Assembly (NCBI RefSeq): GCF_000730665.1
Contig: NZ_BBIV01000010.1
Location: 1-64,000, forward strand
DNA from: Pseudomonas plecoglossicida NBRC 103162 = DSM 15088
GTDB taxonomy: Bacteria; Pseudomonadota; Gammaproteobacteria; Pseudomonadales; Pseudomonadaceae
Length of the DNA stretch: 64,000 bases
Direction of reading: 5' to 3'
The stretch's first letter is position 1, and the number at the start of each line of letters is the position of its first letter. Below, piece by piece: positions 18,696 through 27,553 of this stretch. The notes under the pieces are model-generated. The model worked only from the letters and a program-made list of their open reading frames with translations. It had not been told where the DNA came from and ran no database searches. Position numbers and translations under genes: made by a program.

Positions 18696-19547
18696 ATGAA
18701 CCGGCAATGGCACGACCTGCATAGCCCCGATGCCCGCGCGAGCCTGTACCTGCGTGCGGCCAGCAAACGCAAGATCAGCGGCAGCACGCTACCGGCCGAT
18801 GGCCTGCGCTGCTTCATTCGCGTGCAACCCGAGAACCTCGCGGCCTACCGCCGGCTTTGCCACTTCACCGACGACGGGCGGCTACCGGCCACCTACCCGC
18901 ATGTGATGGCTTTCACCCTGCAGCTGCAACTGCTCACTGCCCACGACTTCCCTTTCCCCCTGCTCGGCCTGGTTCACCTGCACAACCGCATCGAAGTGCT
19001 GCGCCCCCTGGGCGGCATCGATGGGCTGCAGTTCGCGGTGTTCGCCCAAAACCTGCAGGCGCATGCCAAGGGCGGCACCTTCGATCTGGTGACCGAAGCC
19101 GAAGATGGCCTTGGCCTGCTCTGGCGCGAAACCAGCCGCATGCTGGTGCGCGGCCTGCACCTCGAAAGCCAGCCCGGGGCCAGTGAAGACAGTGAACCTG
19201 CCCCCCTGCCGGAAGCCACCCGCTGGTATGCCGACAGCGATATCGGCCGGCGCTACGCCAAGATCTGCGGCGACTACAACCCGATCCACCTGAGCGCCGC
19301 CAGCGCACGTCTGTTCGGTTTTCCCAAGGCGATTGCCCATGGCATGTGGAGCAAGGCCATGGCATTGGCAGCGCTGCGCACTCATCTGCCCAGCAGCGGG
19401 TACGGCTTCGAGGTGGATTTCCGCAAGCCCGTGCGCCTGCCATCGGAAGTGGTCCTCAGCGCCAGCGAGCCAGGCCCTGCCGGTGAGCTGCGGCTGGATG
19501 GCCACGGTGAACTGCTGCACATGGTCGGGCGCTGGACAGTGCTCTAG
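18696..19547 (+). CDS. MaoC-like (R)-enoyl-CoA hydratase/dehydratase
   Basis: This 283-residue protein has a C-terminal hot-dog MaoC domain with the hydratase signature YAKICGDYNPIHLSA (catalytic Asp and His; about residues 185-200) followed by FGFPKAIAHGMWSKAMAL. The N-terminal half is a second, degenerate hot-dog fold, giving the two-domain arrangement of eukaryotic-type hydratase 2. It hydrates trans-2-enoyl-CoA to (R)-3-hydroxyacyl-CoA. The start lies 2 bases after the reductase stop, so the two genes are surely cotranscribed. Confidence 0.9.
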   Translation: MNRQWHDLHSPDARASLYLRAASKRKISGSTLPADGLRCFIRVQPENLAAYRRLCHFTDDGRLPATYPHVMAFTLQLQLLTAHDFPFPLLGLVHLHNRIEVLRPLGGIDGLQFAVFAQNLQAHAKGGTFDLVTEAEDGLGLLWRETSRMLVRGLHLESQPGASEDSEPAPLPEATRWYADSDIGRRYAKICGDYNPIHLSAASARLFGFPKAIAHGMWSKAMALAALRTHLPSSGYGFEVDFRKPVRLPSEVVLSASEPGPAGELRLDGHGELLHMVGRWTVL

Positions 19548-19612
19548 CGCGCCGAATCCACTTGCTTTGCCGGGGGCCTGCGCCGAAGCTATGCGGCATT
19601 AGGAGACCCCCG

Positions 19613-19918
19613 ATGAACCTGCAAGAACTTACCGAACGCCTGCACCAGATCCGCGACAACAACGACTGGCGCGGCTTCCACAGCCCGAAGAACCTGGCCA
19701 TGGCGGCCAGCGTGGAGATGGCCGAGCTGGTGGAAATCTTCCAGTGGCTGAGCGAGGAGCAATCGCGCCAGCTGCCAGCAGAGCAGCTGGCCCATGCCGG
19801 CCAGGAGGTCGGTGACGTGGTCCTCTACCTGTTGCTGCTGTGCAGCGAACTGGGCCTGGACATGGAGCAGGTGGTGCGGGCCAAGCTTGCCGACAGCGAG
19901 AGGCGCTTCGCACGATGA
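19613..19918 (+). CDS. MazG-like nucleotide pyrophosphohydrolase
   Basis: This 101-residue all-alpha NTP pyrophosphatase has the MazG metal-binding pattern: SVEMAELVEIFQW and EVGDVVLYLLLLCSELG. The length fits the compact iMazG/RS21-C6 group, which removes modified dNTPs such as 5-substituted dCTP. AGGAG precedes the ATG. Its last codon overlaps the start of the cmoM gene (ATGA). Confidence 0.88.
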   Translation: MNLQELTERLHQIRDNNDWRGFHSPKNLAMAASVEMAELVEIFQWLSEEQSRQLPAEQLAHAGQEVGDVVLYLLLLCSELGLDMEQVVRAKLADSERRFAR

Positions 19919-20664
19919 ACGACCGTCACTTCGATGAGCTGGCCACCCGCTTCGCCGAGAAGATCTACGGTGGCGCCAAGGGCGCGATCCGCCTGGCCGT
20001 GCTCCAGGCCGACCTGGCCGAGGCCCTGCCCGAGCGCCCCTTGCGCGTGCTCGACATTGGCGCCGGGCTCGGTCACATGGCCCTCTGGCTGGCCGAGCGC
20101 GGCCACCACGTGACGCTTGCCGAGCCGGCCGCGCCGATGCTCGAAGGGGCACGTGCACGCTTTGCCGAAGCCGGCCAGCCAGCCACCTTCATCCAGGCGC
20201 CATGGCAGGACCTGCTCGGCCAGCTCACCGAGCCCTACGACCTGGTGCTGTGCCACGCCGTGCTCGAATGGCTGGCCGAACCGGAAAGCATCCTGCCGGT
20301 GCTGCACCAGCTGACCGCCGCCGGTGGCTGGTTGTCGCTGGCCTTCTACAACCGCGATGCGCTGGTCTATCGCAACCTGCTCAAGGGCCATTTCCGCAAG
20401 CTGCGCAGCAACCGCCTACAGGGTGAAAAACAGAGCCTCACGCCGCAAAAACCGCTTGATCCGCGTGAGCTCAAGGCGCAACTTGAATCCATGTGGCAGG
20501 TTGAAAGCGAGAGTGGCGTGAGGGTATTCCACGACTACATGCCCAAGGAATTCCAGGACAAGGCCGAGTTGCTCGACCTGCTGGAAATGGAACTGGCGCA
20601 CCGCCGTCACCCAAGCTTCGCCGGGCTCGGTCGCTACCTGCACTGGATGTGCCGCCCCCGCTGA
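19915..20664 (+). CDS. cmoM: tRNA 5-carboxymethoxyuridine methyltransferase (CmoM-like)
   Basis: This 249-residue SAM-dependent methyltransferase has motif I at LRVLDIGAGLGHMALWLAE (residues about 43-61). The long C-terminal part (LALAFYNRDALVYRNLLKG-like segment, then FRKLRSNRLQGEKQSLTP) is characteristic of CmoM/SmtA, which methylates cmo5U34 of tRNA to mcmo5U. It overlaps the MazG-like gene by 4 bases. Confidence 0.85.
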   Translation: MNDRHFDELATRFAEKIYGGAKGAIRLAVLQADLAEALPERPLRVLDIGAGLGHMALWLAERGHHVTLAEPAAPMLEGARARFAEAGQPATFIQAPWQDLLGQLTEPYDLVLCHAVLEWLAEPESILPVLHQLTAAGGWLSLAFYNRDALVYRNLLKGHFRKLRSNRLQGEKQSLTPQKPLDPRELKAQLESMWQVESESGVRVFHDYMPKEFQDKAELLDLLEMELAHRRHPSFAGLGRYLHWMCRPR

Positions 20665-20685
20665 CCCGCCCGCCGGGAGGAATGC

Positions 20686-21321
20686 ATGCCGTACCGTCCG
20701 TTGTGCCTGGCCCTGCTGCCACTTGCCCTGTGCGCGTGCCAGGCAACCAACCCCTACGTCGCCAGCAGCCGCCCGCTGCCACCGGCACCGCCACAGGCGG
20801 CCAACACCTTCGACGCCAGTGCCTACCCGGCCCCTGAACGGGACTACGGGCATTATCGCAGCTGGAGCTGGCGCGACGGCCAACTGCCCACCGGCAATGC
20901 CGACGCCGACCCCAGCCAACTGGCCGAGGCCGTCAGCGGTGCGCTCGATCAGCATGGCCTGCGCCCGGCCAGGGGCAGCGCCGGCGACCTGCTGGTCAGC
21001 GCCGACCTGCGCCTGGAGCGGCGCCTGCGCCAGGTGCGCGACTACGACTACTACGACCCCTATTACGGCCCATACCCCTACGGCGCCGTGGGCTACGGCG
21101 GCTACCGCAACGGTTATGGCGCCTATGCCAGCGTGCCGATCGTGCGCACCTACGAGGTCGAAGTGATGGTGGTACGCATCGACCTGTATGACGCCCGCAA
21201 CGGCGAGCCTGTGTGGAGCGCGAGCGCCGAAAGCGGCAGCGACCAGGACTCGCCTCGGGAGCGCGAAAGTGCCCTGCGCGAGTCGGTGCACAAAGCGCTC
21301 AGCGGCTATCCTCCCAGTTAA
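20686..21321 (+). CDS. DUF4136 lipoprotein, Tyr/Gly-rich
   Basis: This 211-residue lipoprotein has a short signal and lipobox LCAC (Cys18 as the lipidated residue). The DUF4136 core is marked by [26 protein letters not shown] and the C-terminal [17 protein letters not shown]. Between them lies a tyrosine- and glycine-rich insert at about residues 119-147. GGGAGG precedes the ATG. It is followed after 19 bases by a second DUF4136 gene, so the pair looks like a tandem duplication. Function of the domain is unknown; envelope location is likely. Confidence 0.88.
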   Translation: MPYRPLCLALLPLALCACQATNPYVASSRPLPPAPPQAANTFDASAYPAPERDYGHYRSWSWRDGQLPTGNADADPSQLAEAVSGALDQHGLRPARGSAGDLLVSADLRLERRLRQVRDYDYYDPYYGPYPYGAVGYGGYRNGYGAYASVPIVRTYEVEVMVVRIDLYDARNGEPVWSASAESGSDQDSPRERESALRESVHKALSGYPPS

Positions 21322-21340
21322 TGTTCATTGGAGATTCATC

Positions 21341-21910
21341 ATGTTGCGTCGCCTTGTTCTATTGTCCTGCGCGCTGCTGCTAGCCGCCTGTTCGAGCAAC
21401 AACGTCCAGCAGGATTACGACGCCAGCCGCGACTTCGCCGCCTACCGCAGCTGGGCGTGGCAGGAGCCTGGCCTGCAGTACCGCCCGGATGATCCGCGCA
21501 TCAAGAGCGACCTGACCGAGCAGCGCATCCGCCAGGCCGTCGACGAGCAGCTCGACCAGCGCGGCCTGCGCCCGGCCCAGGGCAACAGCCCTGCCGACCT
21601 CAAGGTGCGTGCCTACCTGATCGTCGAGCAGCGCCAGCAACAGATCACCACCAACTACGGTGGCGCCTGGGGGGGTTACTGGAACGGTTACTGGGGTGGG
21701 CCGATGTACAACGAGACCCGCAGCGTCGACTACAAGGTAGCGACCATCCAGGTCGACATGTTCGATGGGCACGACGGCAAGCTGGTCTGGCGTGGCAGCG
21801 CCGAGCAGATCATGAACAACTATCCGCCCAGCCCCGAGGAACGCAACAGCGCGATCCAGAAGACCGTGACCGCCGTGTTGAGCAATTACCCGCCGGGTAG
21901 CAAGAAATAG
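21341..21910 (+). CDS. DUF4136 lipoprotein, second copy
   Basis: This 189-residue lipoprotein has signal MLRRLVLLSCALLLAACSS, with LAAC as lipobox and Cys17 lipidated. It shares FAAYRSWAWQEP, IRQAVDEQLDQRGLRPAQG and VDMFDGHDGKLVWRG with its upstream neighbour. Its middle insert is Gly/Trp/Asn-rich (NYGGAWGGYWNGYWGG) instead of Tyr-rich. The two genes are probably one transcript. Confidence 0.9.
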   Translation: MLRRLVLLSCALLLAACSSNNVQQDYDASRDFAAYRSWAWQEPGLQYRPDDPRIKSDLTEQRIRQAVDEQLDQRGLRPAQGNSPADLKVRAYLIVEQRQQQITTNYGGAWGGYWNGYWGGPMYNETRSVDYKVATIQVDMFDGHDGKLVWRGSAEQIMNNYPPSPEERNSAIQKTVTAVLSNYPPGSKK

Positions 21911-22000
21911 CCTTGGCGTAGCCCGTTCGTCAGTTCGCGTCTACCCTCATTGGGAAACCTGACTGAACGGGTAGCAGTGTTCAACGAATAGGGACTGCCA

Positions 22001-22471
22001 ATGCAAAGCATTGTTCTCCTGATGTGGCTTGCCTTGTGCACTGAACAAGATATTCGCGAACGCCAGATCGCCAACATGCTGACCCTGGGCGTCGCTGCCT
22101 GCGCCCTGGTCTGGCTGTTCGTCACTGGCCACAGCTGGATCGGCGCCGATGCCAGCGAGGCCGGCTGGGCACTGGCCATCGTCATGCTGCTGACCCTGCC
22201 CGGCTACATGCTCGGGCGCTTCGGCGCCGACGACGTCAAGCTGATGGGCGCCCTGGCGCTGGCCACCAGCCCTCAATACGTGCTCGGCACCTTCATCGGC
22301 GCCGGCGTCAGCCTGCTGCTGTGGCTGGCGACACGCCGGCGCCTGTGGACCCTGCTCAACCCCAAGGTAAAGAAACGCCTGCAGACCCTGACCGAGCAGA
22401 TGGGCGACAAACAGGCCTTCGTGCCGTACGTGCTCGCCGGCTTTCTGCTTACCGCTGTATGGATCCAATGA
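22001..22471 (+). CDS. Type IVb prepilin peptidase (FppA/CpaA-like)
   Basis: This 156-residue membrane protein is an A24-family aspartic protease. It has Asp17 in EQDIRERQIAN and the second Asp in GRFGADDVKLMG (Asp77/Asp78). It lacks the N-methylation domain of PilD, as in FppA and CpaA of Flp/Tad systems. Four hydrophobic segments are visible. In P. aeruginosa fppA stands next to pprB and the flp-tad-rcp genes. Here a PprB-like gene follows, but no flp or tad gene is in the window, so its substrate must be encoded elsewhere or be lost. Confidence 0.85.
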   Translation: MQSIVLLMWLALCTEQDIRERQIANMLTLGVAACALVWLFVTGHSWIGADASEAGWALAIVMLLTLPGYMLGRFGADDVKLMGALALATSPQYVLGTFIGAGVSLLLWLATRRRLWTLLNPKVKKRLQTLTEQMGDKQAFVPYVLAGFLLTAVWIQ

Positions 22472-22491
22472 CCATCCCTGCGGTCCGATAG

Positions 22492-22510
22492 CTTGTACAT
22501 GCCTTGTACA
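22492..22510. promoter_or_regulatory. Direct repeat CTTGTACA x2, operator-like
   Basis: CTTGTACA occurs at 22492-22499 and again at 22503-22510, 11 bases apart and so on the same helix face. It lies in the 119-base gap upstream of the PprB-like regulator. The core TGTACA is itself palindromic. The binding protein is unknown; autoregulation is possible. Confidence 0.35.
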
Positions 22511-22590
22511 GAATCGCTTGCAGCAGCTATTTTTAAGCAGCCAGAGCGTCTGGTCCGGGAGCTGGGCCGTATACGAACAGGGAGTCGATC

Positions 22591-23361
22591 GTGAACAAAT
22601 CATCAAGCGAGGTGAAGGTCCTGGTGGTCGATGATCAGGAAGTGATCGTCGAACAACTGTGCGAGTTTCTCGAAAGCCAGGGCCACCCGTGCATTGCCGC
22701 CTACTCCACCGACCAGGCCATCGAGCGCTACATCGCTGATGAAGGCATTGGTCTGGTGCTCTGCGACCTGCACATGCCCGAACGCGATGGCATCGAACTG
22801 GTGCGTGCACTGAAGGAGGTCGGACCGCAGCGGATGTTCGAGGCGATCATGTTCACTGGCCGTGCCGACAAGCAGGATGTGATTCGCGCCTTGCGCGAGG
22901 GCTTTGCCGACTATTACCAGAAGCCCATGGACCTCGACGAACTGCTCGAGGGCCTGCGCCGCCAGGAGCAGGTCCTGCTCGAACGCAAGAGCTTCCAGGA
23001 CCTGGGCAACCTCAACCAGCGTCTGCAGGACTTGGCAGGCTCCATCGACGAGCTTTACCAGGATCTCGAGAAGGCCCGCGGCCAAGGTGTCCACCGACGT
23101 GCCACCGATGCCGAAGAGCCTGAAGGCGAGCTGCCAGCCGCTTTCGAGAAACTGTCGCCCCGCCAGCTGGAAGTGGCCCGCCTGGTGAGCAAGGGCAAGA
23201 CCAACTACCAGATCGCCTGCGAACTGGGCATCACCGAGAACACCGTCAAACTGTATGTCTCGCAGGTGCTGCGCCTGACCCACATGCACAACCGCACGCA
23301 GCTGGCGCTAGCGCTGACGCCGAGTTCATCGCCTGTGCACCAGCGGTTCATCACGCACTGA
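22591..23361 (+). CDS. PprB-like response regulator
   Basis: This 256-residue protein has an N-terminal receiver domain (residues about 8-125; phosphoacceptor Asp59 in LVLCDLHMPERDG, acidic pair DD14-15, Lys in YQKPMD), a coiled-coil linker (about 128-160) and a LuxR helix-turn-helix (about 188-245, LSPRQLEVARLVSKGKTNYQ). Order and the prepilin peptidase neighbour suggest PprB, which in P. aeruginosa controls Flp pili and adhesins. The start is GTG with GGGAG upstream. No cognate kinase (PprA) is present nearby. Confidence 0.82.
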   Translation: MNKSSSEVKVLVVDDQEVIVEQLCEFLESQGHPCIAAYSTDQAIERYIADEGIGLVLCDLHMPERDGIELVRALKEVGPQRMFEAIMFTGRADKQDVIRALREGFADYYQKPMDLDELLEGLRRQEQVLLERKSFQDLGNLNQRLQDLAGSIDELYQDLEKARGQGVHRRATDAEEPEGELPAAFEKLSPRQLEVARLVSKGKTNYQIACELGITENTVKLYVSQVLRLTHMHNRTQLALALTPSSSPVHQRFITH

Positions 23362-23372
23362 TACAGGTTGGC

Positions 23373-25031
23373 TCATCGCAGCTGATAGGTAAGGCTCAAC
23401 ATCACACGCGGCGCTCGGCTCATGCTGTCCAGCGCCCTGTCTGCCAAGGGTTTGGCCACCTCCAGCGCCAAGCTGCCCTGGTGTCCGTCCGACAGCCGTA
23501 CGCCCAAGGCCAACGAGCTCATGTTGGCATCCTCGAACGGCCCGCCGTTGTACCAGGCCTTGGCGGCGTCGAGCAGCGCATAGGGCTGCAGCGCCTGCAA
23601 CCTGTCCATCCCTGCCGGGATGCTGTAGTTGAGCTCGTAGGCCACGCCCCAGCCCTTGTCCCCGGCAGCCTGGTCGCGTGGGTAACCGCGGCCGAAATAC
23701 TGCCCGCCAAACACCGCCCGCTCGCACTCCGGCAGGCGATAATCGCTCCAGAACAGCGCCCCGGAGGCAACCCCCTGCCAGTTTTCCAGCAACCGGTCGC
23801 CCTGCACCCCGGCCAGGCGAAAGCGCAGAAAGTCCAGATCGTAGTGGGCATCGCTGCGCGCCCCAAGGTAATCCAGCCCCTGGTAGACCCCGGCACTGAT
23901 CGCACGCAGACGTCCTGGCTCGACCTTGCGCCAGTCGCCCTCGAATGACAGGGCGCGCACGTAGGTGTCGTATCCTCGCGGGCCTCCCCGCTCGTCGATG
24001 TGCTCGCTGACCGAATAGAATTGCCCGGTCACTTCCAACCATTCATCCGCAGCAACGATCAGCGGCTGCGCAAAGCCCAGTGCATAGCGCTCGCTCTTGA
24101 TGCGCTGGGTCAGGTCGGTACCGTCGCTCGGGCGAACAGGAGTGCCGGGGTCGCTGCGGTAGCGCGCCGCCGACAGCAGCAACTGACTGCCTTGGGCGTC
24201 CAGGTACTGGCTGTAGCCAAGCCGTTGGTAATGCGCCTGGTCATCCCCTGGCGGCAGCAGGAAACTGGCGGTCAGTTGCTCGGCAAGGCGCGTCTGGGCA
24301 TTGCTGGAAACCGTGAACAGTGCCTGCGGATCGTCACGGCTGCCGTCATTCACGGTCACGGCTGCCGCAAATGGATTGCGCGATGCATGCAAGGTGAGGT
24401 GTGCCGCGCCATCGGGATCTTCACCCGTGACCACCTCGGCCTGCACGCTGATGCCCGGAACCCGCTGCATCAGGCCAAGGGTGCGCTGGAGCGTCGCGTC
24501 GGTCAGGGGCCGCTCGGCTTTCAAGCGCTCCATCAGCTGCGTGAGGTAGGCTTCGGCGGGGCCGATATCGCCCACTATCTGGTAATCATGGATGTAGCCT
24601 TCGACCAGCACCACGTGGGCTCGGCCGTCGGCAAGATCCTGCTGCGGCAGGTAGGCGTACGACAGCGCATAACCGTCATTGCGGTAACGCTGGGTCAGGC
24701 GATCGGTGAACTGTTGCAGCTTGCCTACGGTGATGTCCTCGCCGATCAGTGGCTGATAATGCTCGCGCATCTCGCTCAACGCGTAGACCGTGCCGCCTTC
24801 GAAACGCACCTTGTGCAACACCAGTCGGTCGGTCTGGGGCATCGAGACAGGCTGGCCAGCTGCAACGCTCAACCGCAGCGGCGAGGCTACAGGGCGATAG
24901 GCATCGAGCGGCACATTGGCGCTTGGCAGGCGGCGTTCGTATTCGTGGCCGTCGAGATACGCCGGCAACAGATCGGCAGGAACCGCGTTGGCCCAGGACA
25001 CCAGCATCAGGGGCACGGCCAGAGGACGCAT
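23373..25031 (-). CDS. Two-partner secretion outer-membrane transporter (TpsB)
   Basis: This 552-residue protein of the ShlB/FhaC/HecB family has a signal peptide (MRPLAVPLMLVSWANAVPA), a POTRA region (about 70-215, with LVLHKVRFEGGTVYALSEM and GYALSYAYLPQQDL) and a 16-strand barrel ending in an aromatic/Arg C terminus (LSLTYQLR). FGGQYFGRGYPRDQ holds the conserved RGY of loop L6. It secretes a large TpsA exoprotein. GGAG precedes the ATG at 25031. No TpsA gene is adjacent: the flanking genes are pbpC and the PprB-like regulator. Confidence 0.88.
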   Translation of the reverse strand: MRPLAVPLMLVSWANAVPADLLPAYLDGHEYERRLPSANVPLDAYRPVASPLRLSVAAGQPVSMPQTDRLVLHKVRFEGGTVYALSEMREHYQPLIGEDITVGKLQQFTDRLTQRYRNDGYALSYAYLPQQDLADGRAHVVLVEGYIHDYQIVGDIGPAEAYLTQLMERLKAERPLTDATLQRTLGLMQRVPGISVQAEVVTGEDPDGAAHLTLHASRNPFAAAVTVNDGSRDDPQALFTVSSNAQTRLAEQLTASFLLPPGDDQAHYQRLGYSQYLDAQGSQLLLSAARYRSDPGTPVRPSDGTDLTQRIKSERYALGFAQPLIVAADEWLEVTGQFYSVSEHIDERGGPRGYDTYVRALSFEGDWRKVEPGRLRAISAGVYQGLDYLGARSDAHYDLDFLRFRLAGVQGDRLLENWQGVASGALFWSDYRLPECERAVFGGQYFGRGYPRDQAAGDKGWGVAYELNYSIPAGMDRLQALQPYALLDAAKAWYNGGPFEDANMSSLALGVRLSDGHQGSLALEVAKPLADRALDSMSRAPRVMLSLTYQLR

Positions 25032-25122
25032 AGGGTGCTCCAGAATCCCTTGGGTACCGGGGCGGCGCCGGTCACACCCGTCACCAGCAAGCGTAGGTGC
25101 TGACCCGGCAAACGTCGAACGG

Positions 25123-27477
25123 CTACTCGCCGACCTGGAATGCCACCCGCGCCGTCGCGCCGCTTTCATCCAATGCGCTGAGCTCGTGTTGCCCGACTTG
25201 CTCGAAGCGCACCAGCAAACTCCCCTGGTTCTCGGTTTCGCCCAACGGCTGGCCGTCGAGGAACCACCAGCGCCGCCCACCACCGCCAAGGGCCGACACC
25301 TGCAGCTGCAGCGGCTCGCTGCTGCTGGTCGGGCGGCGCAGGTTGTCGCCAGGGCGTACGCCGACGATCGACAGCGGCGGTGCGCTGGCCGGGACCTGCG
25401 GTGGGCAATCGGGGCTCACTGCCGGCAGCCGCGCCGCACGCTGTTCGACACGCGGCAACCAGGGTTCGAGGGGCGCCGGCCAGAGGGCGATATCGCGCAG
25501 TCCAGCGCCTGGGCAACTGCTATCCACCCGCTGCCCCAGAGCGTTGACCCAGACCCGCTCGCGCAAGCCCAGCCCCAGCGGCTGGTCGGCCGCTTGCAGG
25601 GTCGGCGGTGTGGTGCCGTCGAGGGTCCAGGCAAATCGTTGGCGCCGGCAGTTGGGGTCCTGTCGCGCCATGGGTTGCCCCAGCGGCCAGCAGATCGCCG
25701 CCACGCCAACGCTGTCGGGTACCTGCTCCAGCGGCACGCTCAGGCCGCGCTGGCTGTCGCGGTTACTGAGCAAATCATGCACCTGCAGCATCAGGGGGGC
25801 CGCCGAAGCCAGGCCGAACTGCCCGGGTACCGGCGTACCATCGGGCCGGCCAATCCAGACGCCGATCAGGTAACGCGGCCCGACGCCAATCGACCAGGCA
25901 TCGCGAAAGCCATAACTGGTACCGGTCTTCCAGGCCAGCTGCGGCCGCTGCACCAGCTCGGCATGGGGGTCGCGGTCCGGCCGCGCCTGGCCGCTGAGAA
26001 TACGCCGGATGATCCACGCCGCCCCCGGCGACAACAGCCGCCGCTCCAGCAGCGGATCCTGCGGCTGCAAGCGCACCTGTGCACTGTTGCCGGCCCTGGC
26101 CAGGGCGGCATAGCCGCCGACCAGGTCCTCCAGACGGCTGCCGGCGCCGCCCAGGATCAACGACAGGTTGGGCTCGGCCAACGGCGGCAGCGCCAACGGC
26201 ATGCCGGCCATGCGCAGTTGCGCGGCGAAGCGCTTGGGCCCGTAGGCTTCGAGCAATTGCACCGCCGGCAGGTTGAGCGACAGGGCCAGCGCCGAGCTGG
26301 CCGATACCGGGCCACTGAAGCCCATGGAGAAGTTGCCGGGGCGATAGTCGCCATAACGCCGCGGCACATCCTGCAGCAGGGACTCGGAGTGGATGAGCCC
26401 GTCGTCCAGGGCCATGCCATAGAGAAACGGCTTGAGGGTCGAGCCCGGCGAACGCAGTGAACGGACCATGTCGACATGGCCAAAGCGCCGCTCATCGGCA
26501 AGGTCGATCGAGCCCAGGTAGGCACGCGTCGACATGCTTTGCGCGTCCACCACCAGGATGGCCGCCGAGGTGCGTTCCGGTAGACGGGCCTTCCAGCCCA
26601 GCAACAGATCTTCCAGGCGCCGCTGCAAGGCGGCGTCGAGGGTGGTGCGAATCAACGGCGGGCTGTCGGGCGTGTTGAGCCGGCGCGCCAGCAGCGGTGC
26701 CAGCACCGGTTCCTGACGTGGCGCCAGCAACAGCGGCTCCTCGGCGGCTTCGCTGATCTGCTGGGCGGGCCACACCAGGTACTCGGCCAGGCGCTGCAGC
26801 ACCTTGTCCCGGGCGCGTTGCGCGCGCGCCGGGTGGCGGTCCGGGCGCAAGCGACTCGGGGCCTGGGGCAGCACCGCCAGCAGCGCCGCCTCGGCGGCAG
26901 TCAGGTGTTTCGGCGACTTGCCAAGGTACGCCCAGCTGGCGGCGGCCACACCCTGCAAGGTGCCGCCGAACGGGGCCCGGTTGAGGTAGAGCTGGAGGAT
27001 TTCGCGCTTGGACAAGTGCCACTCCAGCTGGGCCGTGCGCCACAGTTGTCGCAGCTTGCCGGCCAGGGTCCGGTCATGCGGGTCGAGCAGGCGTGCCACC
27101 TGCATCGACAACGTGCTGCCGCCCGACACCACGCGCCCGCCGCGCAGGTTCAGCCAGGCGGCCCGTACCAGCGCCAGCGGGTTGACCCCCGGGTGATGAT
27201 AGAACCAGCGGTCCTCGTAGGTAAGCAGTGCCTGCAGGTAGAACGGCGAGACCTCCTCGGGAGTGATCGGATAACGCCACACCCCGTCGGCATCGGCGAA
27301 GCGCCACAGCGGCGTGCCGTCTTCGGCCAGCACCACCCGCGCCAGGTCGTCTGCCGGCATGGGCAGCGGCCACAGCCGGTCAGCCAGCCACAGCAGGCCG
27401 CATGACAGCGCGAGCGCGAAGGCACTGGTACGCAGGATCCTGCCCGCGCGCGTGCGAGGTCGGGCTAAGCTAGGCAT
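25123..27477 (-). CDS. pbpC: Penicillin-binding protein 1C
   Basis: This 784-residue bifunctional peptidoglycan synthase has one N-terminal membrane helix, a GT51 glycosyltransferase domain (EDRWFYHHPGVNPLALVRA with the catalytic Glu; about 80-250), a transpeptidase domain with SxxK in RSPGSTLKPFLYG, SxN in LALSLNLPAVQ and KTG in LAWKTGTSYGF, and a C-terminal BiPBP_C domain (about 700-784). The ATG at 27477 is preferred; a TTG 10 codons upstream is the only longer option. PbpC is normally linked to the alpha-2-macroglobulin gene, found here 436 bases upstream with a small gene between. Confidence 0.93.
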   Translation of the reverse strand: MPSLARPRTRAGRILRTSAFALALSCGLLWLADRLWPLPMPADDLARVVLAEDGTPLWRFADADGVWRYPITPEEVSPFYLQALLTYEDRWFYHHPGVNPLALVRAAWLNLRGGRVVSGGSTLSMQVARLLDPHDRTLAGKLRQLWRTAQLEWHLSKREILQLYLNRAPFGGTLQGVAAASWAYLGKSPKHLTAAEAALLAVLPQAPSRLRPDRHPARAQRARDKVLQRLAEYLVWPAQQISEAAEEPLLLAPRQEPVLAPLLARRLNTPDSPPLIRTTLDAALQRRLEDLLLGWKARLPERTSAAILVVDAQSMSTRAYLGSIDLADERRFGHVDMVRSLRSPGSTLKPFLYGMALDDGLIHSESLLQDVPRRYGDYRPGNFSMGFSGPVSASSALALSLNLPAVQLLEAYGPKRFAAQLRMAGMPLALPPLAEPNLSLILGGAGSRLEDLVGGYAALARAGNSAQVRLQPQDPLLERRLLSPGAAWIIRRILSGQARPDRDPHAELVQRPQLAWKTGTSYGFRDAWSIGVGPRYLIGVWIGRPDGTPVPGQFGLASAAPLMLQVHDLLSNRDSQRGLSVPLEQVPDSVGVAAICWPLGQPMARQDPNCRRQRFAWTLDGTTPPTLQAADQPLGLGLRERVWVNALGQRVDSSCPGAGLRDIALWPAPLEPWLPRVEQRAARLPAVSPDCPPQVPASAPPLSIVGVRPGDNLRRPTSSSEPLQLQVSALGGGGRRWWFLDGQPLGETENQGSLLVRFEQVGQHELSALDESGATARVAFQVGE

Positions 27478-27553
27478 CGGGAACCGACCTGGCCTGGTGA
27501 TGGCCAAAGGCTTGGGAGCGGCAACTCGCCGAATCGTTCATCAGGAAGCAACT

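Noticed and set aside
19913-19919. Frameshift between the MazG-like and CmoM-like genes
   Set aside because: The ATGA overlap joins two complete proteins of normal length with proper starts. It is translational coupling, not a broken fusion.
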